Below are positions 26,990-37,200 of a stretch of DNA of 64,000 bases, in pieces; positions within the stretch are counted from its first letter, which is position 1, and every line of letters begins with the position of its first letter. Made by a program: the position numbers and the translations under genes. The notes below the pieces were generated by a model, which saw only the letters and a program-made list of their open reading frames with translations, was not told the origin of the DNA and made no database searches. The stretch is from Calditrichia bacterium (lineage in GTDB: Bacteria; Calditrichota; Calditrichia; RBG-13-44-9; J075): the NCBI GenBank assembly GCA_020635015.1, contig JACKAP010000010.1:62001-126000 (forward strand). The letters run 5' to 3'.

Positions 26990-27135
26990 TATTCCCCGCC
27001 TTCTCCAAGGCGGGGACAGATTTACGAAGCGTCCAGCAAGTAAATCAGGGGCGGTTACGCGCGGTCAACCGCCCCTGCGCCGTTCGCTGAACGCTTCACG
27101 GCCCTGTCCCCGCCTTGAAAATGCGGGGAATAATT
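26990..27135 (+). mobile_element. 147-bp palindromic MITE-like element, copy B
   Basis: Same element as 21337-21483 but in the opposite orientation: CTATTCCCCGCC and GCGGGGAATAATTT ends, GTCCAGCAAGTAAATCAGG left of a GGGGCGGT/ACCGCCCC centre, and CGTTCGCTGAACGCTTCACG to its right. Sequence on both sides is also related to the flanks of copy A (GGTAAATGCTTA to the left, an A/T-rich hairpin to the right). The two copies bracket the RND operon and pirin gene. Confidence 0.82.
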
Positions 27136-27183
27136 TGCGCCACAAAATTTTGTTAAAAAACAAGGTTTTGGACCAGTTATAGT

Positions 27184-27251
27184 ACAGAGTTCACGGAGAA
27201 CTGACAACTGACAACTGATATCTAACTCAGTGATCTCTGTGGCTCTGTGGC
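27184..27251. repeat. CACAGAG-type palindrome with CTGACAA heptamers
   Basis: The left part ACAGAGTTCACGGAGAACTG faces ATCTCTGTGGCTCTGTGGC on the right. Between them are two tandem TGACAAC units, also seen inverted near 44024. Confidence 0.7.
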
Positions 27252-27270
27252 TAATTACAAGTTGGATTTG

Positions 27271-27987
27271 TTAAGATTTATCCCGCCAGTAGCGCTGTAA
27301 ATTCTCAACCCGCACTCCATGGGGCGGATGGGTGGAAAAATATTTCCCGAACAGCCCGCCTTCCGATCCCGGGCGCTGCTGCATCCGTTCCATAAATGCT
27401 GAGGCCGCCTCGTGATCGTAACCGGCGGCAGCGATAATCCGGCTGCCGAAGATATCCGCTTCCAGTTCCTGGTCCTGGGAATAGGTGCTGGACAGGAGTT
27501 TCCCCAGGGTCTGCCGGGTGATGCCTGCCGGCCCCAGATTGGAAATGATCTTGATCAGGGAGTTGGCGACCATCCGGTCCAGGGCGTGGCCGTTGACCAC
27601 GTGCCCGATCTCATGGCCGAGCACGAAAGCGATCTCCTCCTCGCGCATCCCGCAAAAATCCAGCAACCCGTCGTGCACAAAAATAAACCCGCCGGGCAAG
27701 GCAAAAGCATTCACTTCCCGGGAGTCAAGCAATTCGAAGGTAAAGCGATGCAACTGCCGTTTCAGGCGGGCGGTGAGCTTTTCCCCCAGTTCACGGACAA
27801 AGGCGGATTTCTCCGTATTTCCGCTGGCGGCAGCTTGTTCCCGCAGCGATTTGGCCAGGTAAGCTCCCAGGGCATACTCGGCGCGCACGGCTTCATCCTC
27901 CGGCCCGGCCAGGGCGGTGATAATCCATTTACCGGTGCCGTAAGTGCGCCCGGCTTTGCGGAAAAGATGGTCGAGAATTTTTCCCAT
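27271..27987 (-). CDS. M48-family zinc metalloprotease
   Basis: I place the start at 27987 (MGKILDHLFR), the first Met after the heptamer-repeat sequence; the longer frame to 28134 would add a periodic ALRSSLF stretch encoded by repeats. The 238-residue product has HEIGH (His125, Glu126, His129) and a downstream QELEAD with third zinc ligand near Glu174, as in HtpX/Oma1-type M48 peptidases. There is no signal peptide or membrane helix at the chosen start, so it is probably cytoplasmic or peripheral, unlike HtpX. No clear SD precedes the start, which lowers confidence in the exact N-terminus. Confidence 0.88.
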   Translation of the reverse strand: MGKILDHLFRKAGRTYGTGKWIITALAGPEDEAVRAEYALGAYLAKSLREQAAASGNTEKSAFVRELGEKLTARLKRQLHRFTFELLDSREVNAFALPGGFIFVHDGLLDFCGMREEEIAFVLGHEIGHVVNGHALDRMVANSLIKIISNLGPAGITRQTLGKLLSSTYSQDQELEADIFGSRIIAAAGYDHEAASAFMERMQQRPGSEGGLFGKYFSTHPPHGVRVENLQRYWRDKS

Positions 27988-28037
27988 GATGTGGATAATA
28001 TAGTCAGAATTATTATTTCGGGCAAGGAGCGAAGCGC

Positions 28038-28100
28038 GAAGAGCGAAGAGCGAAGAGCGAAGAGCGAAGAGCGAAGAGCGAAGAGCGAAGAGCGAAGAGC
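28038..28100. repeat. Heptamer tandem repeat GAAGAGC
   Basis: Nine perfect GAAGAGC units, preceded by degenerate copies from 28025, lie about 50-110 nt upstream of the M48 start. Because 7 nt repeats return to frame every 21 nt, they create open frames on several strands that are not genes. Confidence 0.92.
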
Positions 28101-28372
28101 GCAACATAATTTCGACATTTTCAAATCCAGGCAAAATAAAAATCTCCCATTCTCGTCGCGCAGCGACATTGAAACCAGCCCGCTACTCAGTGCAGTGGGG
28201 AAATATCATCCCTCACTGCAAATATTTTTTTTGGTTTAAAGCCCTTTCCGGGATGATTATATTCCGCTCGTTATTCGCATATTTGATTGAACTCATGAAA
28301 CCCGTTTTTACCCATGAACCCATGAACCCATCAACCTATTAACGATTCATTTAACCCACAAAGGAGCCCATC

Positions 28373-28855
28373 ATGGCGCAACTCCAATGGCAATCTCCGC
28401 CTGAAATGACCATCGACCCGAAGCAAAATTATACGATCACCATGAGCACTACAAAAGGCGACATCGTGCTGGAACTCTACCCCCAGCATGCGCCGGTCAC
28501 CGTCAACAATTTCGTATTCCTGGCCAATGCCGGCTTTTACGACGGCGTTTCTTTTCACCGGGTGATCCCCAATTTCGTGATCCAGGGCGGCGATCCCACC
28601 GGCAGCGGTAGCGGCGGCCCGGGATACAATTTTGAAGATGAAGTAAAAGGCAATCCCCTGACCCACGAACGGGGCGTGATCTCCATGGCCAACGCCGGCC
28701 CCAATACCAACGGCAGCCAGTTTTTTATCACCCACTCGCCCCAACCCCACCTCAACGGACGCCACACGGTATTCGGCAAGGTGGTGGAAGGCCTGGATGT
28801 GGTGGATGCCATCGCCCAGGGCGATAAGATGGAGAAGGTTACGGTCGGTGAATAG
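28373..28855 (+). CDS. Peptidyl-prolyl cis-trans isomerase, cyclophilin type
   Basis: A strong AAAGGAG precedes the ATG. The 160-residue product covers a complete small cyclophilin: GDIVLELYPQHAPVTVNNF, FHRVIPNFVIQGGDPTGSG, GPNTNGSQFFITHSPQPHLN and HTVFGKVVEGLDVVDAI, with the catalytic Arg in FHRV. There is no signal peptide, so it acts in the cytoplasm on proline bonds during folding. It stands alone, flanked by palindromic repeats. Confidence 0.96.
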   Translation: MAQLQWQSPPEMTIDPKQNYTITMSTTKGDIVLELYPQHAPVTVNNFVFLANAGFYDGVSFHRVIPNFVIQGGDPTGSGSGGPGYNFEDEVKGNPLTHERGVISMANAGPNTNGSQFFITHSPQPHLNGRHTVFGKVVEGLDVVDAIAQGDKMEKVTVGE

Positions 28856-28887
28856 ATAAAGATTGCCTTACACCAAAACTGTTAATC

Positions 28888-28970
28888 TTACCGCAGAGAG
28901 CGCAAAGGGCGCGGAGATGTTAACATCTATGGTTTGTATTTTTTTGGGTTCTCTGTGCTCTCTGCGGTAA
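28888..28970. repeat. CGCAGAGAG-type palindrome
   Basis: TTACCGCAGAGAGC pairs with GCTCTCTGCGGTAA across about 55 nt, followed by AAAAAA. It could serve as a terminator for the cyclophilin gene and is related in style to the CACAGAG family. Confidence 0.7.
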
Positions 28971-29019
28971 AAAACATGTTTCATTAAGGACTAAATCGAA
29001 ACCGAAACGACACGCCCTC

Positions 29020-30726
29020 ATGCCGGATATCGATCATCACCAGCCTCCCCAATCCCCCGCCGCCCGCCGCTTCCGGCTGCTGCGCGCCTACCGGGTCACC
29101 CTGCGCCTGCTGCTCAGCCTGGGCGGCTTCCATCTGCTCGGCCGCCTGCGGGGGGCGGAATGGGTCAGCCGCCGGATGCCGGACGTCTACCGCCGCAACG
29201 CCCGGCGCTTGAAGGAAACTATCCTGGTGCTGAAAGGCCTGTTCATCAAGGCGGGACAGTTGATCAGCATCATGAGCAATTTTCTCCCGGAGGATTTTCG
29301 CCGGGAACTGGAGGAGTTGCAGGACCGCATCCCTCCGCGCCCGCTGGAGGAGATGATCACCCGGATTCGCCAGGAGTTTGGCAAAGGCCCGGAAGCGCTC
29401 TTCGCCGAATTTGAAACGGAGGCCATCGCCAGCGCCTCCCTGGCCCAGGTGCATAAAGCCCGCCTGCATGACGGGCGGGTGGTGGCGGTGAAGGTGCAGT
29501 ATCCCGACATCGAGGCGATTGCCCGCATCGACCTCGCCACCATCCAGCGCCTGCTGCGCCTGGTGGGATGGGTGCTGCGCATCCGCGGTCTCGACGCCAA
29601 TTTCGCCCAGATCCGCGAGATGATCCTGGCCGAGCTGGATTTTCAGCAGGAAGCGGATCACATCGAGCAGATCGCCGCCAATTTTGCCGGTAATGCCCAG
29701 GTAAGCTTCCCGGCAGTGATCCGCGAATGCTCCTCGCAGCGGGTGCTGACCACCGAATTCATTGAAGGCATCAAGATTTCCGACCGCGAAGCCCTGGAGG
29801 CGGCCGGGCTGAATCTGGAGGTACTGGCCGAGCGGGTATTGACCGCCTACTGCCAGATGATCTTCAGCGACGGGCTCTACCATGCCGATCCCCATCCCGG
29901 TAACATCCTGGTGCGCCCGGACGGGGGGATCGTCTTTCTCGACTTCGGCGCAGTAGCCCAACTCTCCCCGGCGATGAAAGAAGGTATTCCGATATTCCTG
30001 GAAGGCCTGCTGCGCCGCAATACCGAGCAGATCGAGAGCGCCCTGAAACGCATGGGCTTCATCGCCCGCCATCAGCAGGAAGGACAGGCGGAACGGATCA
30101 TCGAGTTTTTCTACAGCCGCTTCCTGGAAGGGATGAGCTTCGATTCCTGGAACCTGCAGGAGATCCAGATCGATATCCAGACCAAATTCGACATGCTGGC
30201 GGATTTGCGGAAAATGAACATCTCGCTGCGGGAGATGACTGCCATCTTCCAGATCCCGAAAGACTGGGTGCTGCTGGAGCGCACCCTGCTGCTGCTGCTC
30301 GGGCTGTGCACCCACCTCCACCCCACCATGAACCCGATGAAAACCATCCGCGCCTACCTGGAGGAATTCGTGCTCGGCAAGGAACGCGACTGGGTCAAAC
30401 TGGCCGGCTCGGTGGTCAAAAACATGGCCCTCTCCGCCCTGACCATCCCCGACGACCTGAAGCGCTTCCTCCACAAGGCCAACCGCGGCGAGCTGGCCCT
30501 GAACACCCGGGGTCTGCAGGAGAGCGCCCGCCTGCTCTACGCCCTGGGGCACCAGCTGATCTACACCCTGTTCACCCTGAGCGCCGGAGGCTTCGCCTAC
30601 CTGGCCCACACCCGGGGCGAAATTGCCCTGGCACAGGGATTGGCTGGGGTGAGCGGGTTTTTCCTGCTCTGTTTGGGAGGGTCGTTCCTCGGGGCACGGA
30701 AGTGGGAGAAGAAATCATCTTCATAG
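29020..30726 (+). CDS. ABC1/UbiB-family atypical kinase
   Basis: The 568-residue product has the UbiB/ADCK hallmarks: KxGQ motif LFIKAGQL (77-80), the family-specific SASLAQVHKA segment replacing the glycine-rich loop, VAVKVQYP with the ATP-binding Lys, HADPHPGN catalytic loop and LDFGAV metal-binding motif. Two hydrophobic C-terminal segments (LFTLSAGGFAYLA, GVSGFFLLCLGGSFLGA) anchor it in the inner membrane, as in UbiB. Members support isoprenoid quinone or lipid metabolism through an ATPase activity. No quinone biosynthesis gene is nearby. The start is the first in-frame ATG; its ribosome binding site is weak. Confidence 0.93.
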   Translation: MPDIDHHQPPQSPAARRFRLLRAYRVTLRLLLSLGGFHLLGRLRGAEWVSRRMPDVYRRNARRLKETILVLKGLFIKAGQLISIMSNFLPEDFRRELEELQDRIPPRPLEEMITRIRQEFGKGPEALFAEFETEAIASASLAQVHKARLHDGRVVAVKVQYPDIEAIARIDLATIQRLLRLVGWVLRIRGLDANFAQIREMILAELDFQQEADHIEQIAANFAGNAQVSFPAVIRECSSQRVLTTEFIEGIKISDREALEAAGLNLEVLAERVLTAYCQMIFSDGLYHADPHPGNILVRPDGGIVFLDFGAVAQLSPAMKEGIPIFLEGLLRRNTEQIESALKRMGFIARHQQEGQAERIIEFFYSRFLEGMSFDSWNLQEIQIDIQTKFDMLADLRKMNISLREMTAIFQIPKDWVLLERTLLLLLGLCTHLHPTMNPMKTIRAYLEEFVLGKERDWVKLAGSVVKNMALSALTIPDDLKRFLHKANRGELALNTRGLQESARLLYALGHQLIYTLFTLSAGGFAYLAHTRGEIALAQGLAGVSGFFLLCLGGSFLGARKWEKKSSS

Positions 30727-30882
30727 AACACGGATGACGCGGATGAATGATGTAAAGTAAGAGACAAAGACATTTGTTTTGGATGTCTTCGCGAATTTTG
30801 TGCGATTTAACGTCGGCTTTTGATAGCTCTACGCGAAGCATCATAAAAAAATCCGTGAAAATCCGCGTCATCCGCGTTCTAT
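30723..30882. repeat. CGGATGACGCGGAT-type palindrome, copy 1
   Basis: ATAGAACACGGATGACGCGG begins on the kinase stop codon and faces CCGCGTCATCCGCGTTCTAT at the right end (22-bp arms, one mismatch). A second member with the same arms is at 45407-45572. Confidence 0.85.
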
Positions 30883-31236
30883 TTAAATCCTCAATAATTC
30901 CATTGCTCCATGCGATATATTTCACTAAATTCCTCCGGGTGTTCGCACCCATTTGCATGACTAAATCACTGCGGGATGAATGATTCGCCGGGAGCGTTTT
31001 TATCGCGCATTGTGACTGAAATTTACCCATTCAAACTGATCTTCTCAACCTTCTAACGCCTTTACCTTAGCGTCTTCGTTATCACGGTCTGAATCCGGAT
31101 TGATCGCGGCTGTACGCTGCCCCTCTGTTTCTCTAAGACGTCTCCCTCCTGAATTTCAGGGACAATTCACAGTGTGAATGATGCCCGGTGGTATACCGCA
31201 ATTAGCATCGAATTGTATATCAGGAAGGAGCTTATT
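30883..31236. other. Gene-free leader region of the giant VCBS gene
   Basis: About 350 bp with no supported gene. It contains a small dyad ATTCAC-AGT-GTGAAT at 31165-31179, of the size of a transcription factor site, and the AGGAAGGAG ribosome binding site of the next gene. An opposite-strand open frame overlapping the preceding repeat has no recognisable product. Confidence 0.45.
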
Positions 31237-34200
31237 ATGCATAGCGCGACAGGCATTATCAAAACCGTCATTGTTTTGATGATGGGAATGCTGCTCGCCT
31301 ACCCGCTTTTTTCCCAAAACGAACTGACCTTCCAGGTCGACATGAACCTCAAAATAAATGAAGGGGTTTTTCAGCCGGCCAATGGAGATTTTGTAGTGGT
31401 GCGGGGCAGCTTTAACGATTGGAGCAGCGATTCGGAAATTCTGGATGACCTCGACGCCGACGGTATCTATGCCGGCACCTATGATGTGGGAGGCAACGCC
31501 GGCGAAATCGTAGAATACAAATTTGTCATCCGCCAACTGAGCGGCGGAGTGCTTTGGGAAGACCAGATCGCCAACCGCAGCTTCCAACTCACCGGCCATC
31601 CCGCCACCCTGCCGGTGGTCTATTTTGATCAAAACCTGATATTTGATCCCCAGTTTACCCGTATTACCGACGGTGATATTCCCAATGACGGCGGCAGCTC
31701 GATGGCGGCTGCCTGGGGTGATTATGACAATGACGGCGATCCCGATCTGTATGTCACCAATGCAGGCGGTGAAAACAATTTTCTCTACCGCAACGAAGGC
31801 GGGGGCAATTTTGTGCGGATTACCTCCGGCGATCTCGTCAATGACGGCGCTGACTCCCGCAGCGCCAGTTGGGGCGATTATGACAATGACGGCGACCTCG
31901 ACCTCTTTGTGAGCAATGGAGGCAACAATTTTCTTTATCGGAATGACGGTGGAGGTAATTTCATATTGCAGAACTCCGGCCCGATTTTCGATGATGCCGA
32001 TAATTCATTTGGCGCCAGTTGGGGCGATTATGACAACGACGGCGACCTCGACCTCTTCGTGGCCAATGGCAGCGGGCAACACAATTGCCTCTACCGGAAC
32101 GATGATTGGGAGCATACTTTTACCAAGATCAGCGAAGGAGACATCGTTAATGACGGAGGCAATTCCTGGGGCGCCAACTGGGGCGACTATGACAACGACG
32201 GCTTCCTCGACTTGTTTGTGGGCAATGCGCCCAACAACCTGCTCTATCACAACAACGGCGATGGCACCTTCAGCAGAATCACCGATGGGCCGGTAGTTTC
32301 CGGAAGCAACGGCAACGGCGCCGCCTGGGGCGATTACGATAATGACGGCGACCTCGATCTGTTTGTCTGCACCTGGTATGATAACAACAACCTATTTTAC
32401 CGCAATGACGGAGGAGGTAATTTTTCTCAAATTATCGACGGTGATCTCGTCACCGATGGCGGCACCTCCAGCACCGCGGTTTGGGGCGACTATGACAATG
32501 ATGGGGCGCTCGACCTTTATGTATTTGACAATGGCGGCAATAATTTCTTATATCATAACAATCAGGATGGCAGCTTTGAACGCATTTGGAACATGGAGCT
32601 GGCCTTTGACGGAGGACCTTCCCGGGGAGGCGCCTGGGCCGATTATGACCTGGATGGGGATCTCGATCTCTTCGTGGCCAATGCCGGAGAGAACAATTTC
32701 CTCTATCAAAATAACGGTAACGGCAATCATTGGATCAACCTGAAGCTTGCCGGCACCTACAGCAACGCTGCCGCGATCGGCAGCCGGGTGCGGGTACGTG
32801 CCACCATTGGCGGCGCCACCGTCTGGCAGACCGCCGAAATTGCCGGGCAGTGCGGCCGCTTTGCCCAGAACAGCCTGGATGTTGAATTTGGATTGGGGGA
32901 TGCCGCCACAGTGGAGGAAATCCAGGTAGCCTGGAACAGCGGGATTGTACAGACTCTCACCAACCTGCCTTCCGACCAGTTCCTGACCATCAGCGAAAGC
33001 GGCACCCCGGACAACACCCAGCTCACCTTCCGAGTGAACATGAGCGAGCAGATTGCCCAGGGCAATTTTGATCCGGGCAGCCAGATCGTGGTGGTGCGGG
33101 GCGATTTTGAGGATATCGCTGAACCGACCACATTCCTGTGGCAAGGGAATTATTTCCGCCTGTATGAAATGGGCATTCCGGATCTCTACGAACTGACCAT
33201 CACCATGCCCCTGAGCACGGTGGGACTGCCCTTCGAGTATAAATATGTAATCGACGACCTTGCCAACGCCGGGGACCTGACCACCCAGGGTGGTCTCTGG
33301 GAAATCGGCGACAACCGCCGCCTCACCCAACAGTTCGTCACTCAGGCGCTGATGCCGGTGGATTTCCGCAGCGAACTGCCCGGTCCCTTCACCCGCATTT
33401 TTGACGGGGAAATCGTCAATGACGGCGGCACCTCCCTGGGATGCAGCTGGGCAGATATCGACAATGACGGCGACCTCGACCTCTTTGTCACCAATGGCGG
33501 CGATAACAACTTCCTCTACCGCAATCACGGCGGGGGCAATTTCGAGCGCATCTGGGACGGCGAGATCGTCAACGACGGCGGCAACTCCCGGGGCTGCAGC
33601 TGGGGCGATTACGATAATGACGGCGACCTCGACCTCTTCGTGGCCAATGTCGGGGAGAACAATTTCCTCTACCGCAATCATGGCGACGGCACTTTCGAGC
33701 GGATCTGGGACGGGGAGATTGCCAGCGATCACGGTTATTCGCGCAGCTGCAGTTGGGTCGATTATGACAACGACGGCTGGCTCGACCTGTTCGTAGCCAA
33801 CAGCAATGGAGAAGACAACTTCCTCTATAAGAATAACGGCGACGGCAGCTTCTTCCGGATCTGGGACGTGCCGTTTGTCAATGACGGCGGCGAATCCTAT
33901 ACCGGCAGCTGGGGCGACTACGACAATGACGGCGATCTCGATCTGTTCGTGGCCAACCTCAACGGGGAAAACAATGCGCTTTATCAAAATAACGGGGATA
34001 ACAGTTTTAACCGGATCTACGACGGGGAGATGGTCAACGACGGCGGAAACTCCATTAGCTGCGGCTGGGGTGATTATGACAACGACCGTGATCTCGACCT
34101 GTTTGTCGCCAACAACTCCGGCGAGAACAACTTCCTCTATCAAAACAACGGCGACGGCAGCTTCACCCGCATCAGCGAAGGCGCGATCGTCAACGATGGC

Positions 34201-37200
34201 GGCAACGCGCTGGGCAGCGCCTGGGCCGATTACGACAACGACGGCTGGTTAGACCTGGTGGTTACCAACGGCGACGAACCCAGTTTCCTCTACCATAACA
34301 ATGGCGACGGCAGCTTTGAGCGCATCACCGACGGCGCGGTCGCCACGGATGTCAATACATCCCGCGGCGTCGCCTGGGGCGATTACGATAATGACGGCGA
34401 CCTCGACCTCTTCATCGCGGTCATCGGCAACAATCTGCTGTATCAAAACGAGGGCAGCGGCAATCACTGGATCAGCCTGCTCTGCGTGGGCAATTGGTCC
34501 AACCGCAGCGCCATCGGCACCACGGTCGGTGCCCGGGCGCAGATCGGCGGTCATCCGGTTTGGCAAACCCGGCAGATCAGCGGGCAGACCGGCTACTACA
34601 GCCAGAGCAGCATGAATGTGAACTTCGGGTTGGGTGATGCCAGCCAGATCGATGAGCTGGAACTGCGCTGGCCCTCCGGGGTGGTGCAGACGCTCAACGA
34701 TCTGCCGGCCGATCAATTCCACACCATCTTCGAGGAATACGCCGGCGGCGCGATGGTCACCCACACCGGCGATAGCGGTCCCGGCTCCCTGCGCGAGGCG
34801 ATCCACATCGCCAACAGCGACGGCGGCCCCACCCTGATCGACTTCGCTCCCTACCTGCGCTACCAGGTCATCTATCCCCAGTCGGAACTGCCGGCGCTGA
34901 TGGAGGATTATACCACCATCGAGGGCGACATCAACGGCGACGGGGCGCCGGAAGTGGGGATCACCTCTCCGGATACCAGCGTGTATAACGGCCTGATCAT
35001 CGAATCGGCCCACAACCTGATCCACGGCCTGGTGCTCACCAATTTCCGCGGCAGCGCGCGGGCGGACAACGCCATCCTGATCATTGGCGATAACGCCTTC
35101 GACAACCGGATCTACGGCTGCTATATCGGGTGTGAATTTAACGGCGAAATCCCGCGCGGCAATGAGACCGGCATCCGTATCGTCGCCGGAGCGCATGACA
35201 ATATCATCGGCGGGTCGCTTTACGGCGAATTCAACCGCATTGCCTACAACAGCTACGGGGTGGTGGTGAACAACACTGAGCCGGGCACCGACCGCAACCG
35301 CATCACCCATAACCAGATCACCGGGAACAGCCGGGGCATTGTGCTGGCAAATGGCGGCAATAACAACATCGCCGCACCGCTGCTGACCTACTTTGACGGG
35401 ATGATACTGCGCGGCAGCGCCGAACCGCTTTCCACGGTGGAAATCTTCGCCGACCCAAGAGATCAGGGGTTGTCGTTCCTGGCGGAAGTACAGAGCGACG
35501 GCAGCGGCAACTTCGAATACGCCGGCCCCTTCCCGGAATGGCAGTTCTACAATGCCACCGTTACCGATGCCGCCGGGAATACCTCCCAATTCAGCGTCGA
35601 TATGTATCGCCAGGGCGAGGTCAATGCCAACCACTGGCGGGTAACCCTGGTCAACAACGGCAATTTTGCCTACGATCTCCTGAACGGGCAGGCCGGGGGG
35701 ATCTATCCCAAATCCTCCGGCAGCGCGGTCATCTATGCCGGCGGGCACTACCTGGGCACCCTGAAGAACGGCACCCCCTCGGTTTCCCAGATCCAGCATT
35801 CCAGCGAGTACGTCCCCGGCCGGATCACCAATCCGATACCGGCGCCGACCGATCAGCTGACCAGCGAACATCCGCAACTCACCAAGCACCAGGTCTACGT
35901 GATCGACTCCACCCGCAGCGGTGCGGATTGGGACAACTGGCCGGTGGAAGACGGCGCACCGGTGGATGCCAACGGCAATCCGCTGCTGGTCTCGCAGCAG
36001 GACAGCTGGACGGTGTACAATGATCTCTTCCCAAGCTTTCATGACGGTACGAGCGACCCGGTGCTGGGGGTCGAAATTCAGCGCAGCACCTACAGTTATA
36101 CCTACCCCGGCGCCCCCTCCGAGGTATTCTTCGTGAAGTGGAAGATCATCAATCGTAGCAATAACGATTATCCCGGCACCTATTTCGGTGCCTGGTTTGA
36201 CCCGGACCTGGGCAATTATCTCAACGACCTGGCCGGCACCGACACCTCCCTTTCCATGGTCTACTGCTACAACGCCGACGATGCGGAGGAAGGGAAAGCC
36301 TTCGGCGCCTGGATGGCGCAGGGGGCCTATGCCGACGGGCGGCGGTTAGGGCTGACCGCCAGCACGGCCTACTTCAACCCCGGCGAACCCCAGAACGACG
36401 AAGAACGCTATAACTATCTGCGCGGGCTGGAACGCTGGGGCGCTCCCAAACCTTACGGCCCCTTCGATTATAGCGGCGATCCGCTCAGCGGCAGCGGCTC
36501 GCTCGACTGGAATCTGGCCGACAAGCGCATCGTGCTTAGCAGCGGCCCCTTCACCCTCTATGCCGGCAACGTGCAGGAGATCGTCGTGGCCTGCATCGGC
36601 GCCACCGGCAGCGACCGCCTGGATGCGGTGGCCAATCTGCGTGAGACCGTTCGGGGGGTGCAGGAATTCTACCGCCGCCCGGTGCTGTCGATCGGCAACA
36701 GCAAGGGTATCGCCAAATATAAGACACCGATGCGCATCGCCCTCAGCAATGTCAACAACCTGCTCGGTGCGGATCTGAAACTGCATTATGATCCGGCGAT
36801 CCTGGAACTGGCCCCGGGCGATGTCAAACTCACCCCGCTGCTGAGCGGCTTCACCTCTACCGTGCTGGTGGATCAGAGCGCAGGCATCGTTTCGGTCGCC
36901 CTGGCCCGCGCCACACCCCTGGCTTTGGAGATGCCCGGAGCGGTGGTTAAGCTGCCTTTCATGGTGAAGAAGAACACCCCGGCGGGCAGCGTGGGCAATA
37001 TCAGCGTCACCCGGGCCCTACTGAGTTTCCAGAACGACTCGCTGCAGACCCTTACCCCGATGACCGTCAACGGCAGCATCGAGGTAACCGACAGCTATCT
37101 CTTTGGCGACCTCAACCTCAATGGATCCTTTGACCTGACTGACGCCATCCTGATCCTGAAGGTGATCGTGGAGCGCTACGAGGAATTTACCCCCTTCCAG

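Noticed and set aside
27988..28134. Longer M48 N-terminus with periodic ALRSSLF residues
   Set aside because: It is encoded by the GAAGAGC heptamer tract, which opens frames on several strands; family members start near MGKIL-type sequence.
28984..30609. 541-codon antisense open frame opposite the ABC1 kinase
   Set aside because: It is Gln/His-rich low-complexity translation of the complementary strand of a well-supported gene.
30572..31030. 152-codon minus-strand gene overlapping the end of the ABC1 kinase
   Set aside because: It spans the palindromic repeat and the kinase C-terminus, and shows no domain.
34249..36042. 597-codon antisense open frame opposite the giant VCBS gene
   Set aside because: Its valine/isoleucine/alanine-rich periodicity mirrors the VCBS and beta-helix repeats on the coding strand.
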